DNA of 64,000 nt. Origin: Cannabis sativa (lineage: Eukaryota > Streptophyta > Magnoliopsida > Rosales > Cannabaceae). The position numbers were made by a program, and so were the translations under genes. Location of the stretch: positions 66,794,600 to 66,858,599 of the forward strand of contig NC_083602.1 of assembly GCF_029168945.1 (NCBI RefSeq), read 5' to 3'. Of the stretch, positions 1 to 10,719 are shown one piece after another. Each line of letters starts with the position of its first letter. The stretch's first letter is position 1. The notes under the pieces were generated by a model, which was not told the DNA's origin, did not search any database, and saw only the letters and a program-made list of their open reading frames with translations.

Positions 1-786
1 TAAATGTTGCTCCAGAATTCGCCCAAAATACGTGGACTAGACGAGAGGGGACACGTGGATCAGATAACTTGTAAACATTTGTTAAAGTCTTTGTGCGCCA
101 CAAGGAAGCGCTGTTAGCACGGGTCCCGGAGGAGGCTCCCGGAGTACAAGGTACTCCAGGAAGCGTGCATAGCGTGAAGGCTCTCCGGGATGTGTCAGGT
201 CTCTCCCGAGCAATCAAGTCGCATTTAATGCTGCATGGGAGGAAGCGTGTTGGGACTGTAACACGCAATAAAGTCTGACGGCACAACCCCCAAACAGCAG
301 CGCTACAGTAATGATCATTTAAGTCTAGCGACGGCTACTCTGCGAAGAGTCACGTCAATCACAAGGCAAAAAGGACATTCTCCATAAAAACCCTACAGCA
401 CCTAGGGATTTAACCAGGCATCACCCATGGTATATTCATTGGAAATGCTCAACTTTATGGATACTTACAGATACATGTGTAAGAACAATTCTAGGGATTA
501 CCCCACCAAAACACTATAAATACCCCCTCAAAGCTCATTTAATGGGGTCGAGAATCTTGGTTTGCAAAAGAGCAAGAAGAGAAAATACTCACCAAGAACA
601 TTCTCTGTATTTAAGAGAAAGAAATTCTCTCGAGTGTGGGATCTGTATTAAATACATCCATTAATAACAGAGACTCGTGGACTAAGGCTCATTAACGCCC
701 CAACCACGTAAAAAATCTTCATCTCACTTTCTTACAGCTCTTTATTATAATCATATTTTAATATTTGCCGAAAATCTCGGTCAACA
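1..786 (+). mobile_element. 3' part of a Ty3/gypsy-like LTR
   Basis: This looks like the right-hand part of a long terminal repeat, cut by the left edge of the window. It has a TATA box (TATAAATA, 515-522), a transcribed-looking segment after it, and an end at TCGGTCAACA (777-786) with the usual terminal CA. Just beyond it starts sequence that recurs at 3068, so the LTR sits inside a copy of that repeat. The stretch around 670-710 (ACTCGTGGACTAAGG, then CCACGTAAAAA) resembles the minus-strand LTR fragment near 19255-19705, so the two probably belong to related families. Whether this is a solo LTR or the end of a full element cannot be seen. Small open frames inside it do not look like proteins. 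Confidence 0.6.
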
Positions 787-1468
787 CTTACATTTTAGTT
801 CTCAAATGAAAAATTATCACAAAAGTAATAATTAATTTAAAGCACTGCCATATTGGAAAATGTAAAATAACAATAATAAAATATTAATATTAAATAAAAT
901 AAAAGCAACATAACACTAAGTTATAAAACTAAAAATAATAACATAAATAAAAATAAAAATTAAATAAAATAATAATTTAATAGTTAAATTGGTTACTTGA
1001 GTACTTAGCTTTGAATAATATCAAAGTAATTTAATAGTTTTTTTTGACTGACATAGACAAATCAAGAATGCAGATGTTCAATATGTCCTTCAAAATGTAT
1101 TAATTGATCATATATTGGAACACCACAATAATTTAGAAAATTAAATTATGTAGGTGTTACTTTATTTAAGTTATTTTTCTTAAAAAATGTGCAATGTTCA
1201 GTTAATTTAATAAATATTTTATTTTACAAAATTAGCTTAAGATTTTAAATTCTTACTAGTAGCCATGATATGATTATATCATAGATTAGTTATTTAGGTT
1301 AATAATGTAAATAATGTAAAATGTGAGATCTCTTTTAAGTAAAGTATATTTATTTGATGTGATATTTAGTATGATATTTGGTGTAAATCATTAGAGTTGT
1401 TGCACCAAAAATAAAATATTCTACACTAGTTTAGTGTAGCTTCTACATCAAATTAGAGCATCTCCAAT
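787..1468 (+). repeat. AT-rich repeat family R, copy 1
   Basis: The sequence from CTTACATTTTAG onward aligns, with many substitutions, to 3068-3545: shared landmarks are AAGTAATAATTAATTTAAA, the block around TTAATAAATATTTTATTT, and the ends near CATTAGAG and TTAGTGTA. The copy ends in AGAGCATCTCCAAT, a motif common at plant MITE ends, and is interrupted immediately afterwards by a CACTA transposon. Remnants of the same unit probably continue at 1788-1843 and 2976-3067, which carry the recurring motif AATTGGTGT. No coding capacity is seen. Confidence 0.6.
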
Positions 1469-1784
1469 CACTACAAGAAATGTTACTTTTGCTAGCACAT
1501 TTTTGTGCTGGCAAAAGGTTGTATTGTGCTGGTAAAATAGAATTTACTTGTAATGTGTTCCCAAAAGGGGATCGGCAAATCAACGTTGGTATTAGAACTT
1601 ATGCCAGCATAAAATGAAAAGCGCTGGCTAAAATGACTTTTCCCAGGGCGTAAATGTGCTGGTAAAAGTTAGATTTTAGCCACTGCACATGTACGATGGT
1701 AAAACTTTGACCTCTTTGCTAGCGCAGTTTGTGAAATGCGCTGTTAAAAGTAATGCGCTGGTAAAAGTGACATTTCTTGTAGTG
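1469..1784. mobile_element. Non-autonomous CACTA transposon a (316 bp)
   Basis: The element opens with CACTACAAGAAATGTTACTT and closes with the inverted form (AAAAGTGACATTTCTTGTAG, then TG), giving terminal inverted repeats of about 20 bp that begin with the CACTA signature of the EnSpm superfamily. It is flanked by the 3-bp duplication AAT (1466-1468 and 1785-1787), the length expected for CACTA. The inside carries short inverted and direct subterminal copies of GCTGGTAAAA-type motifs and no ORF. It would depend on a transposase encoded elsewhere. Confidence 0.9.
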
Positions 1785-2094
1785 AATGGTGCACTATTTT
1801 ACTAAATTGGTGTGAAATTTTCACACCTTATTATTTCAATGACCACTACTACAAAAATAGTTTTTCTCGACATTTTTAAACAGTCGTTTAAAGTATTCCC
1901 GTCGGTTTCTATAACCATCGCCTATACGACCGTCGTAAAACGGGCAAAATAGGCGACGGTTTAAAACCGTCGCTAATGTGGACTTCTCGACGGTTTAAAA
2001 TCGTCGCCTATAGTATAGGGCACAATTTAAAATCGATGCCTATACCCTATTATAGGCGACAATTTTAAACCGTCGGGAATGTAAATAAAAAACG

Positions 2095-2146
2095 AGAAAA
2101 AATACAGATTTTTCTGCCATTAATGACAGAAAAATCTGTATTTTCT
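2095..2146. repeat. Hairpin-forming inverted repeat inside CACTA b
   Basis: The arm AATACAGATTTTTCTG (2101-2116) is followed, after a 10-base loop that itself contains the palindrome CATTAATG, by its exact reverse complement (2127-2142). The pairing extends outward with a two-base slip. It would form a stable stem of at least 16 bp in transcript or single-stranded DNA. Confidence 0.85.
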
Positions 2147-2320
2147 CCCATTTTTTTCCTGCATTAGCTTTACAACTTTACCTAAATTAAAATAAAACAA
2201 CTAATTAATTTTGTTACAATAACAACTAACTTTAAAAAACATTAAATTTATACAATAACAAAATAAATATATATAATAAATAAAAAAATATATAAATAAC
2301 AAATGTATTTATACCGAGCT

Positions 2321-2567
2321 CGGAGAGAGAGGGAGATGGACGGGAGGTGGTGGTGGTGCGACGTATGAGACGGAGATGAGAGGGACACCGACGAAAGGTG
2401 GTGGTGGTCCGACGAATGCGATGTAAAGTAGAGGGAGACTGACGGGAGGAGGGGTGGGTGGAGATCGATGGACGAGAGAGATGAGAAGAAAGGGAGACCG
2501 AGAGAGGGAGGAAGACGGCGAGAGAGGAGGGCGATGGTGCGGATGCGTGGGTGGGGTTTTGGAGAGT
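2321..2567. other. Purine-rich segment within CACTA b, possible captured host DNA
   Basis: About 250 bases consist almost only of G and A on the plus strand, with repeats of GGTGGTGGT and GACGGGAGG. The surrounding element is AT-rich. On the minus strand it reads as a C/T-rich leader of the kind seen in plant 5' untranslated regions or serine/proline-rich exons. No convincing ORF is present, so acquisition of a host gene fragment is an inference from composition only. Confidence 0.4.
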
Positions 2568-3067
2568 TAAGATTTTCGTTTTAGGGTGTGGGAAATGGAG
2601 AATAAATATGTGAGAATAATTAGGTGGGCATGTGGGAAGTAGATAAAAAGTAGGTGGGCACGTAGGAAATGTGGCGAGAAGTAGGTGATGATTTTTTAAT
2701 GGATCCTTATAAACGATGGTTTAAAAACCGTCGCCTATACTATAGGCGACGGTAGTATAGGCGACGATTTTAAACCGTTGCCTATAAGGGTCCATTAAAA
2801 AATCGCATTTTATTAAAAAAAAACATCGCCTATTTTGTTTACTGCGATTTTAAACCGTCGGGAATACTAAATTTTTCTCGACGGTTTTAAATAGTTACTT
2901 AATTTTTTTAGTGACGGTTCTCGAAAAAAATCGTTTTTAGGAACGTCGCGAATTCTTATATTTGTAGTAGTGGACATCAAATTGGTGTACACCAAATTCT
3001 ATACTTATTAATAGTGTGGGATTTTGAGTCTACACCAATTTGCGTGTTTTTAATTTATTTTAAAATT

Positions 3068-3545
3068 AATCTTACATTTTAGTCGTCAAATTAAAATTTA
3101 TCAAAAAGTAATAATTAATTTAAAACACTAACATATTAATAATACAAAACAACAATAAAAAAAATACTAGTATTAAATAAAATAAAAACAACATAATACT
3201 AAGTTATGAAATTAAAATGAACAACATAAATAAAAATAAACATAAAGTGTGATTTTATTTAAGTTTTCTTTTTTTTTTAAAAAAAATGTAATGTTTAATT
3301 AATTTAATAAATATTTTATTTGACTAAGTTATTTTAAAATTTTAATTAGTTGTGATATAATTGTATCATAAATAAGCTATTTTGGAATATTAATGTAAAT
3401 AAAATAAAATGTGAGATTTTTTAAGTAAAATATATTTATTTAATAAAATATTTGGTATGAAATATTAGAATTTTTGTACTAAAAGTAAACATTTTTTCAC
3501 TAAATTAGTGTAACTTTTATACTAAATTAATGTAACCATTGGAGA
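3068..3545 (+). repeat. AT-rich repeat family R, copy 2
   Basis: This is the second, uninterrupted copy of the repeat at 787-1468, in the same orientation. It ends around TAATGTAACCATTGGAGATA, where ATTGGAGAT is the reverse complement of the ATCTCCAAT ending copy 1. A 14-bp perfect palindrome TTGGTGTACACCAA (about 2982-2995) lies just upstream. It appears to be a diverged non-coding MITE-like family. Confidence 0.55.
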
Positions 3546-6500
3546 TAACTATTAGAGATGGTATGACTCACGATTCAGTCAAACCAAAACCACCAACCGT
3601 CTTGGAAAACTGGTCAAATTTATGTTGACAATGAATTATGGGAAGAGAAAGCAGGTACTTTTAAATATTGTTGGGATATTGGTTTAATTACTTAAATAGG
3701 GTCGGTAGAGATTTATGAGAGTATCCAATGAAATTTCGTACATGTAATATTTATTTATATATAGATTTTAATATAGATATGTAGCTTAAATTGGCAAAGT
3801 TTAATAGATCATTATAACCATCATAATGACAAAGTATTAACCCTATACCTAGCTTTTAACCTCTTAGGTAAAGAATATTCACATTCTCTCAAAAATCAAA
3901 AGCCATAATTTTGCACCTTTCGAAAAAGAAAAAAGAAATAAAAAAAAAAGTCATAATTTTGCAATATTATTATTAATATTATTCGATTGACCTTTAGGAG
4001 AAAAAATGTATCCCAGATCTCAACTTTTTGAACGTAACAGAGAGATCTTCTATGGCTTGGTCCTAATCATTTCTACCGTATAAGACACGGATATATATAT
4101 ATATACAATATACATATACAATGTAACAAAACTAGCCTGTGTACATCATTTTATAGCTGTCATATATATAAACTTATTTATACATAAAGAAGAAAATCAA
4201 CATAAATATACTAGTGATCTAGAAGTCAATACTAGATTTAGATATATACTTGCGTAGATAGTCTTGTTAAGCAGTAGTTCTCATTCCGGTCATTTCGTCA
4301 ATATGCACCCCATAAATTGACACTACTTGATGATAAGTTAATCGAGCTAGAATTTGTGAACCACAATGTAACTCTATATAGTAGGATTATAATAAGTTAT
4401 AATAGATAATTAAGAGGGTTTAATCAGTACTATTAATTAAAATAATATTAATCGCTTTTTATCGAGGTACTCCGATCAAATTGAAAAGAGATCATTGTAC
4501 AGTAACTAACAAACTATATGATGATATTATTAGGTCTCAATCAAAGCAGCAAGCATATGATCATTATTGTTCTTCTAGTAAATATAAATCATTTATTAAT
4601 AAACCATGCTATTAACTATTAGTTGTGTCTAGCACTATTCATATTAATTAATTAGTCATATTTTATAAAAATAATTATATCAAATTATATTGGATAAGAT
4701 ATTTAATTACATATGACGCATTGGAAAGTACTATTAACTGATTTATTTTAGCATTTCTCTTAATTGAAAATAGTAATGATAGTTTCAGGATAGATATTAC
4801 TGTCTTCTCTTAATGAGCACACAAACCTGTTCATTGTTGACCTCTCTTTTTCTCCCTTGTTTCTCGGGGTCTAACACTGGAAAAGAAATTATATACACAC
4901 ATGTATACATAAGCGAAAAAGCTAGGAAAAACAAAAAAAATACATGAATCAATAATGGGAATTCATATACATATGAGAGAAAATTCATAAGGAATATGTT
5001 TAAATATTATAGTTTAATATCATTTGGAAATTTCTATTTCTACCACAAAGAAATTAGTTATATTTAACAATTAAAAAAAAAAAAAGACAAAGTATTATAT
5101 ATAGCCAATCATGCATAATTCTTCCTTTTTTTAAAAAAAAAAAAAAAATTATCTTACATACTATTTTTTTTAATTATTTTTTAAATTTAAGGTTTGAGTT
5201 TATAAAGTAATTTTTCCGGTGATTTCTATGTAGTTTGTTATATAACTTTTGGTTACAATTTAGGTTGTTAAAAACAGAAATTTATATAGAATTGCGTAAA
5301 AATACAAAAAAAAAAATGAAAAAAAAACTATTTAGAAGTTTTAAAAAATTAAAAAAAAAAAACACAAAATAATAAAATGATTTATAGTAATATATTAACT
5401 GATACTGATACTGGAATATTCAATACCGGTGTGTGTCATGACTACTTGTTCTTTCAAATAGATTAAAAAACTTGGTACTAATCGAATAATAACAAATTTA
5501 AGATAGCTAGCAAATTCAAAAGTAAGAAAAACATATGAACAAACAAAAAGCCTCAAAGGGAAAAATGTAATAAAATCCAAGAAAAAAATGCCTAACGTAG
5601 TTTTGGGTGAGATTTTGAGACCAAAACAGGTTTGTTTCCCCTACCAATGGAATGCCGTAAGTTGACTGCTTTCCTTTTCTAGCACATGAACTAACCTTAC
5701 CCTACAAAAACGACCGCACATAACAATGTAAGAGAAGAAAATATTGATGTATGTAATAATATACACACAAATTTTCTACTTGAGGCACGTGCGCCAATAT
5801 TAATCTCGTTATAAGAAGGACTTGGTCACTTGAGGCACGTGCGATTTATTGATTATGGTTCTTGAGAGGGCATGTGCCACACGGCGCGGTGGGTAGGACA
5901 AGTGTCGATGATGAGAGACGCGCGTGGCATGGCCACGACTTCGCCACCGCCGGCTTGGCTTTTTTTCCACGTGTCGATTTATGGTTGGCTGTTATATGAC
6001 TGGTACCTAACTGCATGTGCAATTGCCCAGAAAAGGCCGAGCCATTGGCTTAGCTACAGTTGCTCTTAAGCCCCACACATATAAATATATATGTAATGAT
6101 AAGGACATTATCTTTAATTAATTTAAGTTTTAAAAAATGAAAAAGTGCATAGTGAACGTTAGATTCTCCAAACGTATTTTGACACGTAGCACCGTCTAAT
6201 TATGAAGACACATTTATTAGTTTTTTAATTTTGTTTTTCCGTATTACGCAAATGTATTATGTATATGATGAGGTCGACAGGTAAAGTCGTTGCAAGTTAA
6301 AGAAACCAAGGAGGTAAAAAGGAGCTGGTCTGCACTTTTATGAACCGTTCTTCAAAGTTAATTCATCTGAAATGTCCATAGTGCCCCTATTGTGCGGCTA
6401 CTATAATATCTTCCACAGATTAATAATAATTTTACTTATTATAATGCTTTTTATTTTATTTTTTAGAACTTGGAGTATATAGACAATGAACCAGTGGAGA

Positions 6501-6786
6501 ATACGTCTGTACCCACGTCAATGAACATGTATGCTTCAAATATGGATTCAAAATTAAGATCTTATTCATTACACTTCTAGATAGAGAGCCATTAATTTGC
6601 TTCTTTTTTTTTAATGTGTGAGCCATCTGCTTAATGACTTGAAATTGAGCGTTTTTATTATATATAACAAAAATGAAACTAATTGGGGTATAATGTTTTC
6701 AGCTGACGACTTGCATATTTGCATATTGCACATTTCATAATTAATTTGAATGGTTAATTTTGTACCTCTATAAAGAAACGCAAGTG
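3546..6786. other. Intergenic, no gene recognised
   Basis: The stretch is AT-rich with poly-A/T runs and a TA microsatellite near 4089-4104. No open frame resembles a known protein. A GC-richer island at about 5860-6070 is described separately as a possible regulatory patch. The area may be low-copy DNA, since I see none of the repeat families of the rest of the window in it. Confidence 0.5.
5779..5973. promoter_or_regulatory. Cluster of three CACGTG (G-box) motifs
   Basis: CACGTG occurs at 5786-5791, 5836-5841 and 5968-5973. The first two lie in an exact 16-base direct repeat (ACTTGAGGCACGTGCG) with a spacing of 50 bp. The third is in CCACGTGTC, which fits an ABA-responsive element core. 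Between them is a GC-rich tract rare in this window. G-boxes bind bZIP and bHLH factors. No gene is seen on either side within a few kilobases, so this is a motif observation, not a promoter assignment. Confidence 0.4.
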
Positions 6787-6950
6787 TATTACAGGCCTAA
6801 ATACCTCACAGTTATTTTCTGTTATAAACAGTATTAGGAAGTTTGTTAGGTTCTATTATTTCTGTTTTCCTTTCCCTTATTTTCTGGATAATATTGTTGT
6901 ATAAATACCCTATTTTTGGGTCAATCAATTCAATTCATTCTTTCCTAATA
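6787..6950 (+). repeat. 5' LTR of the deleted copia element
   Basis: The LTR is 164 bp, from TATTACAGGCC to TCCTAATA. It holds TATAAATACCC near 6900 as a TATA box. It is directly followed by TGAGGGGGAG, a sequence that resembles the polypurine tract at the other end rather than a primer-binding site. Confidence 0.9.
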
Positions 6951-6984
6951 TGAGGGGGAGCTACCCCCAATGCTGTCTGTAAAC

Positions 6985-8103
6985 TAAATAAGAGTTTATA
7001 TGGCTTAAAACAATCTTCTAGGCAATGGTTTGCTAAGTTAAGTTCTACATTACTTAGCACGGTTTCACTCAATCACCAAATGACCATTCCCTCTTTATCA
7101 GATCTTCCAATAATTCTTTCCTTGCACTTCTTGTCTATGTCGATGACATAGTCATCGCAAGTAACAATGATTCGGATGTATCTGCCTTTAAAGCCTTCCT
7201 AAACTCCAAATTCCAACTAAAAGATCTCGGACCTTTACGTTTCTTCCTTGGATTAGAAATAGCTCGATCCAAAGCAGGCATCGCCGTCTCTCAACGACCT
7301 TTTATCCTGCAAATCCTCACAGAAACTGGATTTCTTGGAGTCAAAACAGTATCTACTCCCATGGAGGCTAACCTATCACTTAGCAAAGATGTTAGCCCCC
7401 CTGTTTCTGACCCTACTTCATACCGGAGTCTAATTGGCAAACTCCTATACTTAACCTTAACTCGACCAGACATCACTTACGCTGTTAATCGCCTCAGCCA
7501 ATTTCTCAGTGACCCTCGACAACCACACATGAAAGCTGCTACACGAATACTACAGTATTTAAAAGCTGCCCCTGGCCAAGGCCTCTTCTTCAGCTCCTCT
7601 GCATCAACAACGAATCCGTTTCAATTACATGCGTTCTCTGATGCTGACTGGGGTACTTGTCCCGATACCAGAAGATCGATAACCGGTTTCTGCATATTCC
7701 TTGGTCCTTCTTTAATTTCCTAGAAATCAAAAAAGCAAACTACAGTGTCCAAATCATCTGCAGAAGCCGAATATAGGTCCATGGCCAGCACCACATGTGA
7801 ACTCCTTTGGTTATTTAGCATCCTCAAAGATTTTGGCATAACACACTCCACTCCTGCAACACTCTATTGTGACAACCAGGCTGCATTGCACATCTCTGAA
7901 AATGCTGTGTTTCACGAACGTACTAAACATATAGACATTGATTGCCATATTGTTCGTGATCAAGTTAACCAAAAACGCATCAACCTAGTTCATGTACCTT
8001 CGAAGCACAACACAGCAGACATCATGACAAAGGCACTGTTTCCAGCCCAATTTCGTTTTTTGTTGTCCAAGCTGAGTGTCATTAACCTGTACACTGCACC
8101 TTG
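6985..8103 (+). pseudogene. Copia reverse transcriptase end plus RNase H, disrupted
   Basis: Reading begins at a [14 protein letters not shown] segment of the copia reverse transcriptase. A one-base frameshift occurs near 7055-7065, after which the catalytic YVDD motif is intact (about 7135-7146). The connection domain follows, with the typical SYRSLIGKLLYLTLTRPDI motif, then RNase H with [14 protein letters not shown] and the KHIDIDCH segment. A TAG at 7721-7723 replaces the conserved Trp codon of the SWKSKKQ motif, splitting RNase H into two open frames (7361-7723 and 7745-8104). The reading ends at a TGA just before the polypurine tract. The frame order and motifs are clear copia. With a frameshift and a nonsense codon it is not functional. 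Confidence 0.92.
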
Positions 8104-8111
8104 AGGGGGAG

Positions 8112-8275
8112 TATTACAGGCCTAAATATCTCACAGTTATTTTCTGTTATAAACAGTATTAGGAAGTTTGTTAGGTTCTGTTATTTCTGTTTTCCTTTCC
8201 CTTATTTTCTGGATAATATTGTTGTATAAATACCCTGTTTTTGGGTCAATCAATTCAATTCATTCTTACCTAATA
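8112..8275 (+). repeat. 3' LTR of the deleted copia element
   Basis: The LTR is 164 bp and nearly identical to 6787-6950, preceded directly by the polypurine tract and followed by the AAGTG target duplication. Confidence 0.9.
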
Positions 8276-8626
8276 AAGTGTTACCAAAAAAAAAAGAAAG
8301 AAAAAGAAATGCAAGTGTTAATTTCAAATATCAAATATTTAAGCGAGAAATGAAAAGTGGGATTATGCAATTTTTCAATTGTTTCTTAATTATTTGGTTG
8401 ATTACAAAGATGGCATTTATAAAAATACCTTTGTTTCTTCTCATTTAAGTTATGTCATATTAATTAGTACAACTACAATATATCTACAATATAACAAGAA
8501 TATGCATGCATACAACTATTAGATAAGCCTGATCTCACATTTTTTCTAGTAGTGAAGTGAATCTGCAAAGTATATTAATGGTCGTAAAGGATACAGTGAT
8601 TTTTGATATATACGTAATAGTGCAAT

Positions 8627-8627
<1 letters not shown>

Positions 8628-8721
<94 letters not shown>
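8628..8721. repeat. (CT)n microsatellite, about 94 bp
   Basis: An uninterrupted CT run of about 47 units. Its minus strand gives an artificial Arg-Glu ORF that is not a gene. Confidence 0.98.
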
Positions 8722-8725
<4 letters not shown>

Positions 8726-9203
8726 TATAATATTTTAGAAAATAACGTTGAGGAAACAGTCAACTAATGTAGGTTACTAACAAAATAAATATAAACGTAG
8801 CACTACGTACATATATAATAAATAATTATAAAATTAAAATAAAATCACTCACTTACACACGGTGTAAGAAAGTGTTAGATACATTGTATCAAGTGACCAA
8901 AGTATATATTTTATATTTGGAGCCGCTTTGTCGTGAACAATTTATGTTATATCAAATTACGTTGTTTTGTCATGTACTTAGATTGAAAAAAAATATATAT
9001 CCCACCTATTAAAATAAACCTCTATTATTATAAGACACACACACTAAAAAATCGACATTCTACTCACTACCTAGGAATTGTTTACTAAATTCAATACTAC
9101 CTTATTAGTAGCTGTGGATTAAGAAAAATTAAATGATGTAATTAACAAATAGCTAAGCAAGGATAAACAAGTTACTATAATCAAGACATGAGGTTGAAGT
9201 AGT
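8722..9203. other. AT-rich intergenic DNA
   Basis: No coding region, paired repeat or RNA gene is seen here. The same holds for 8276-8627. Confidence 0.5.
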
Positions 9204-9921
9204 TAGGGGTGGAGAAGATCTAATCCAGTTCAATTGAATTGAACTAATTCAATCCAATATTTTAATTACAAAAAATTGAATATTTAATTATAATTAAATT
9301 TGATTGGATGTTAAAAATTAGATTTTAATTAAACTAAAAACGGATTAAATCATATTACATATAATACATTATATTAAAATATTATTTATATTAACAAATA
9401 GTTATAGTTTAGTTGGTTGAGATGTATGACATATTATATAATATTATGGTTCGAATCCCATAACACTTTTTTCAAAAAAAATTATTTATATATAATAAAA
9501 AATATTTTAATTATATTTTTACTAACTTTTATTTTTGTTCAATTTGTAATTGGTTGTTTTGTATATTTATTTTTATAATGTTTTGTTTTGCTATTTTATT
9601 AATTGGTACCGTTGTTGTTTTAGTTATTTCAAATTTTTAGTTGTATTAAATTTATAAAGATGATATATTATGTAGTATTAAATTTAAATAAAGCTTTATA
9701 TATACTTTTTAGATATTTTTTTTTTTTATATTTTTAAGTTAATATAAAAAATTAAATATGTAATTAAATATCCAATTAAAAAACTAATTCAATTCAATTA
9801 GTAATTAAATGGGATGATAATTTTTCAAATTCAATTACTAATTAAATTGTCACATAAAAAAATTACTAACTAAATTAAATTGAATTAGAAAAAAAATATT
9901 AAATTGGATCATACAGCCCTA
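9204..9921. mobile_element. hAT-like non-autonomous element (718 bp)
   Basis: The left end TAGGGGTGGAG and the right end (inverted TAGGGCTGTA) match the short imperfect inverted termini of plant hAT elements. Subterminal parts on both sides are rich in AATTCAATTgaA-type motifs in opposite orientations. The flanking 8-mers (GAAGTAGT and CAGATAGT) match at five of eight positions, so the target duplication is only weakly supported. There is no transposase. A tRNA-like head lies inside at 9395-9475. Confidence 0.5.
9395..9475 (+). repeat. tRNA-derived SINE head (A and B boxes)
   Basis: TAGTTTAGTTGG (9405-9416) fits the RNA polymerase III A box, and GTTCGAATC (9449-9457) fits the B box. Their 44-bp separation is what a tRNA has. 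The arms that would form an acceptor stem do not pair, so it is not a working tRNA gene. A run of T and A follows. The likeliest reading is a tRNA-derived SINE, or its remnant, inside the hAT-like element. Confidence 0.6.
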
Positions 9922-10719
9922 CAGATAGTACAAAAGACTTTGTACACCTTAGTTTAAGCTATATTAACTTCATATTTATTAAATACATGATAATGTAATG
10001 ATATAATTTTCGAAAGAGAGCCAAAACCTTTTTGTCGGGGATAAACATGATTATTATTACTTAAAACTATAGCTTTTTGTTTTCCGAATTTTATTTATTT
10101 GTTTAGTTTTTGTTTTTGTTGAAATTCCGTAACGGACATCATCCATGTGCATAGTCTCTGTCAGAAGTCAGGGACGAGGTTTTATCAGGTTGGATTCTGT
10201 TCTAAAAAAACAAACAAAACAAAAACTTAAAATTAAAAATTGTAAGAATTATTATGTATAAGTAACTTATTTTTTGTCTGAATATAAGCCATATAAATTC
10301 TGTAGCAGCACGTGGTTTTGCAACAAATATGTGAGAGTTTTGCAAAATTGTAGGCTATTAAAAAGTGTGTTGATAAAGTGAGAGCCAAGCTAATACGGAA
10401 TGAACTTTTTATCCAATAAATAAATAATATTGAAATGACTCGTGAATGTGCATGCATGTTAGATAGTTGTAATCACTTTTGTTTTCTTTTGCATATTGTG
10501 TACATATGTTATTAATAAACTCGACCAATAATACCCAAAATTAAATAAGCTATATGTACATTTGTGTTTTTTTTTCTCCTTTGGTACACTGATGTATTTG
10601 CATTATATAATATTGTATTAAATTATATTATATTATTAATATTATTTAATACAATACTGTGTTTGTTATTGACTTGTATTAATAGATTGTATAAAATTAT
10701 AAATTCTTTACAATAAACT
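9922..10719. other. AT-rich intergenic DNA
   Basis: No gene or clear mobile element is recognised. Short open frames on both strands look random. Confidence 0.5.

Larger units (their letters stand above)
1844..2972. mobile_element. Non-autonomous CACTA transposon b (1,129 bp)
   Basis: The ends are CACTACTACAAAAATAG and, inverted, CACTACTACAAATATAAG. The flanking duplication is GAC (1841-1843 and 2973-2975). Subterminal regions hold many copies of ACCGTCG in both orientations, often as near-palindromes around TTTAAA (for example 1953-1973), the array type to which CACTA transposases bind. There is no transposase ORF. The interior holds a long hairpin (2095-2146), an AT-rich spacer, and a purine-rich segment (2321-2567) unlike the rest in composition, which may be captured host sequence. 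Confidence 0.9.
6787..8275 (+). mobile_element. Internally deleted Ty1/copia element with intact LTR pair
   Basis: Two 164-bp LTRs (6787-6950, 8112-8275) differ at only about four positions. The 5-bp target duplication is AAGTG (6782-6786 and 8276-8280). The LTR ends are TATTA and TAATA instead of the usual TG and CA. Only 1,161 bp lie between the LTRs, holding the last part of reverse transcriptase and the RNase H domain. Gag, protease, integrase and most of RT are gone, and no tRNA-type primer-binding site follows the 5' LTR. A polypurine tract (TTGAGGGGGAG) precedes the 3' LTR. The copy is young by LTR similarity but cannot encode its own mobilisation. Confidence 0.92.

Noticed and set aside
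93..278. 61-codon frame in the first LTR
   Set aside because: It lies wholly in LTR sequence and resembles no protein.
4270..4330. Minus-strand peptide ending VHIDEMTGMRTTA as a possible last exon
   Set aside because: A short pleasing frame only; the upstream sequence is full of stops and no clear splice acceptor or second exon was found.
8575..8763. Open frame with a long Arg-Glu run
   Set aside because: It is only the translation of the (CT)n microsatellite.
9395..9475. A functional tRNA gene
   Set aside because: A and B boxes are present but acceptor and other stems do not pair.
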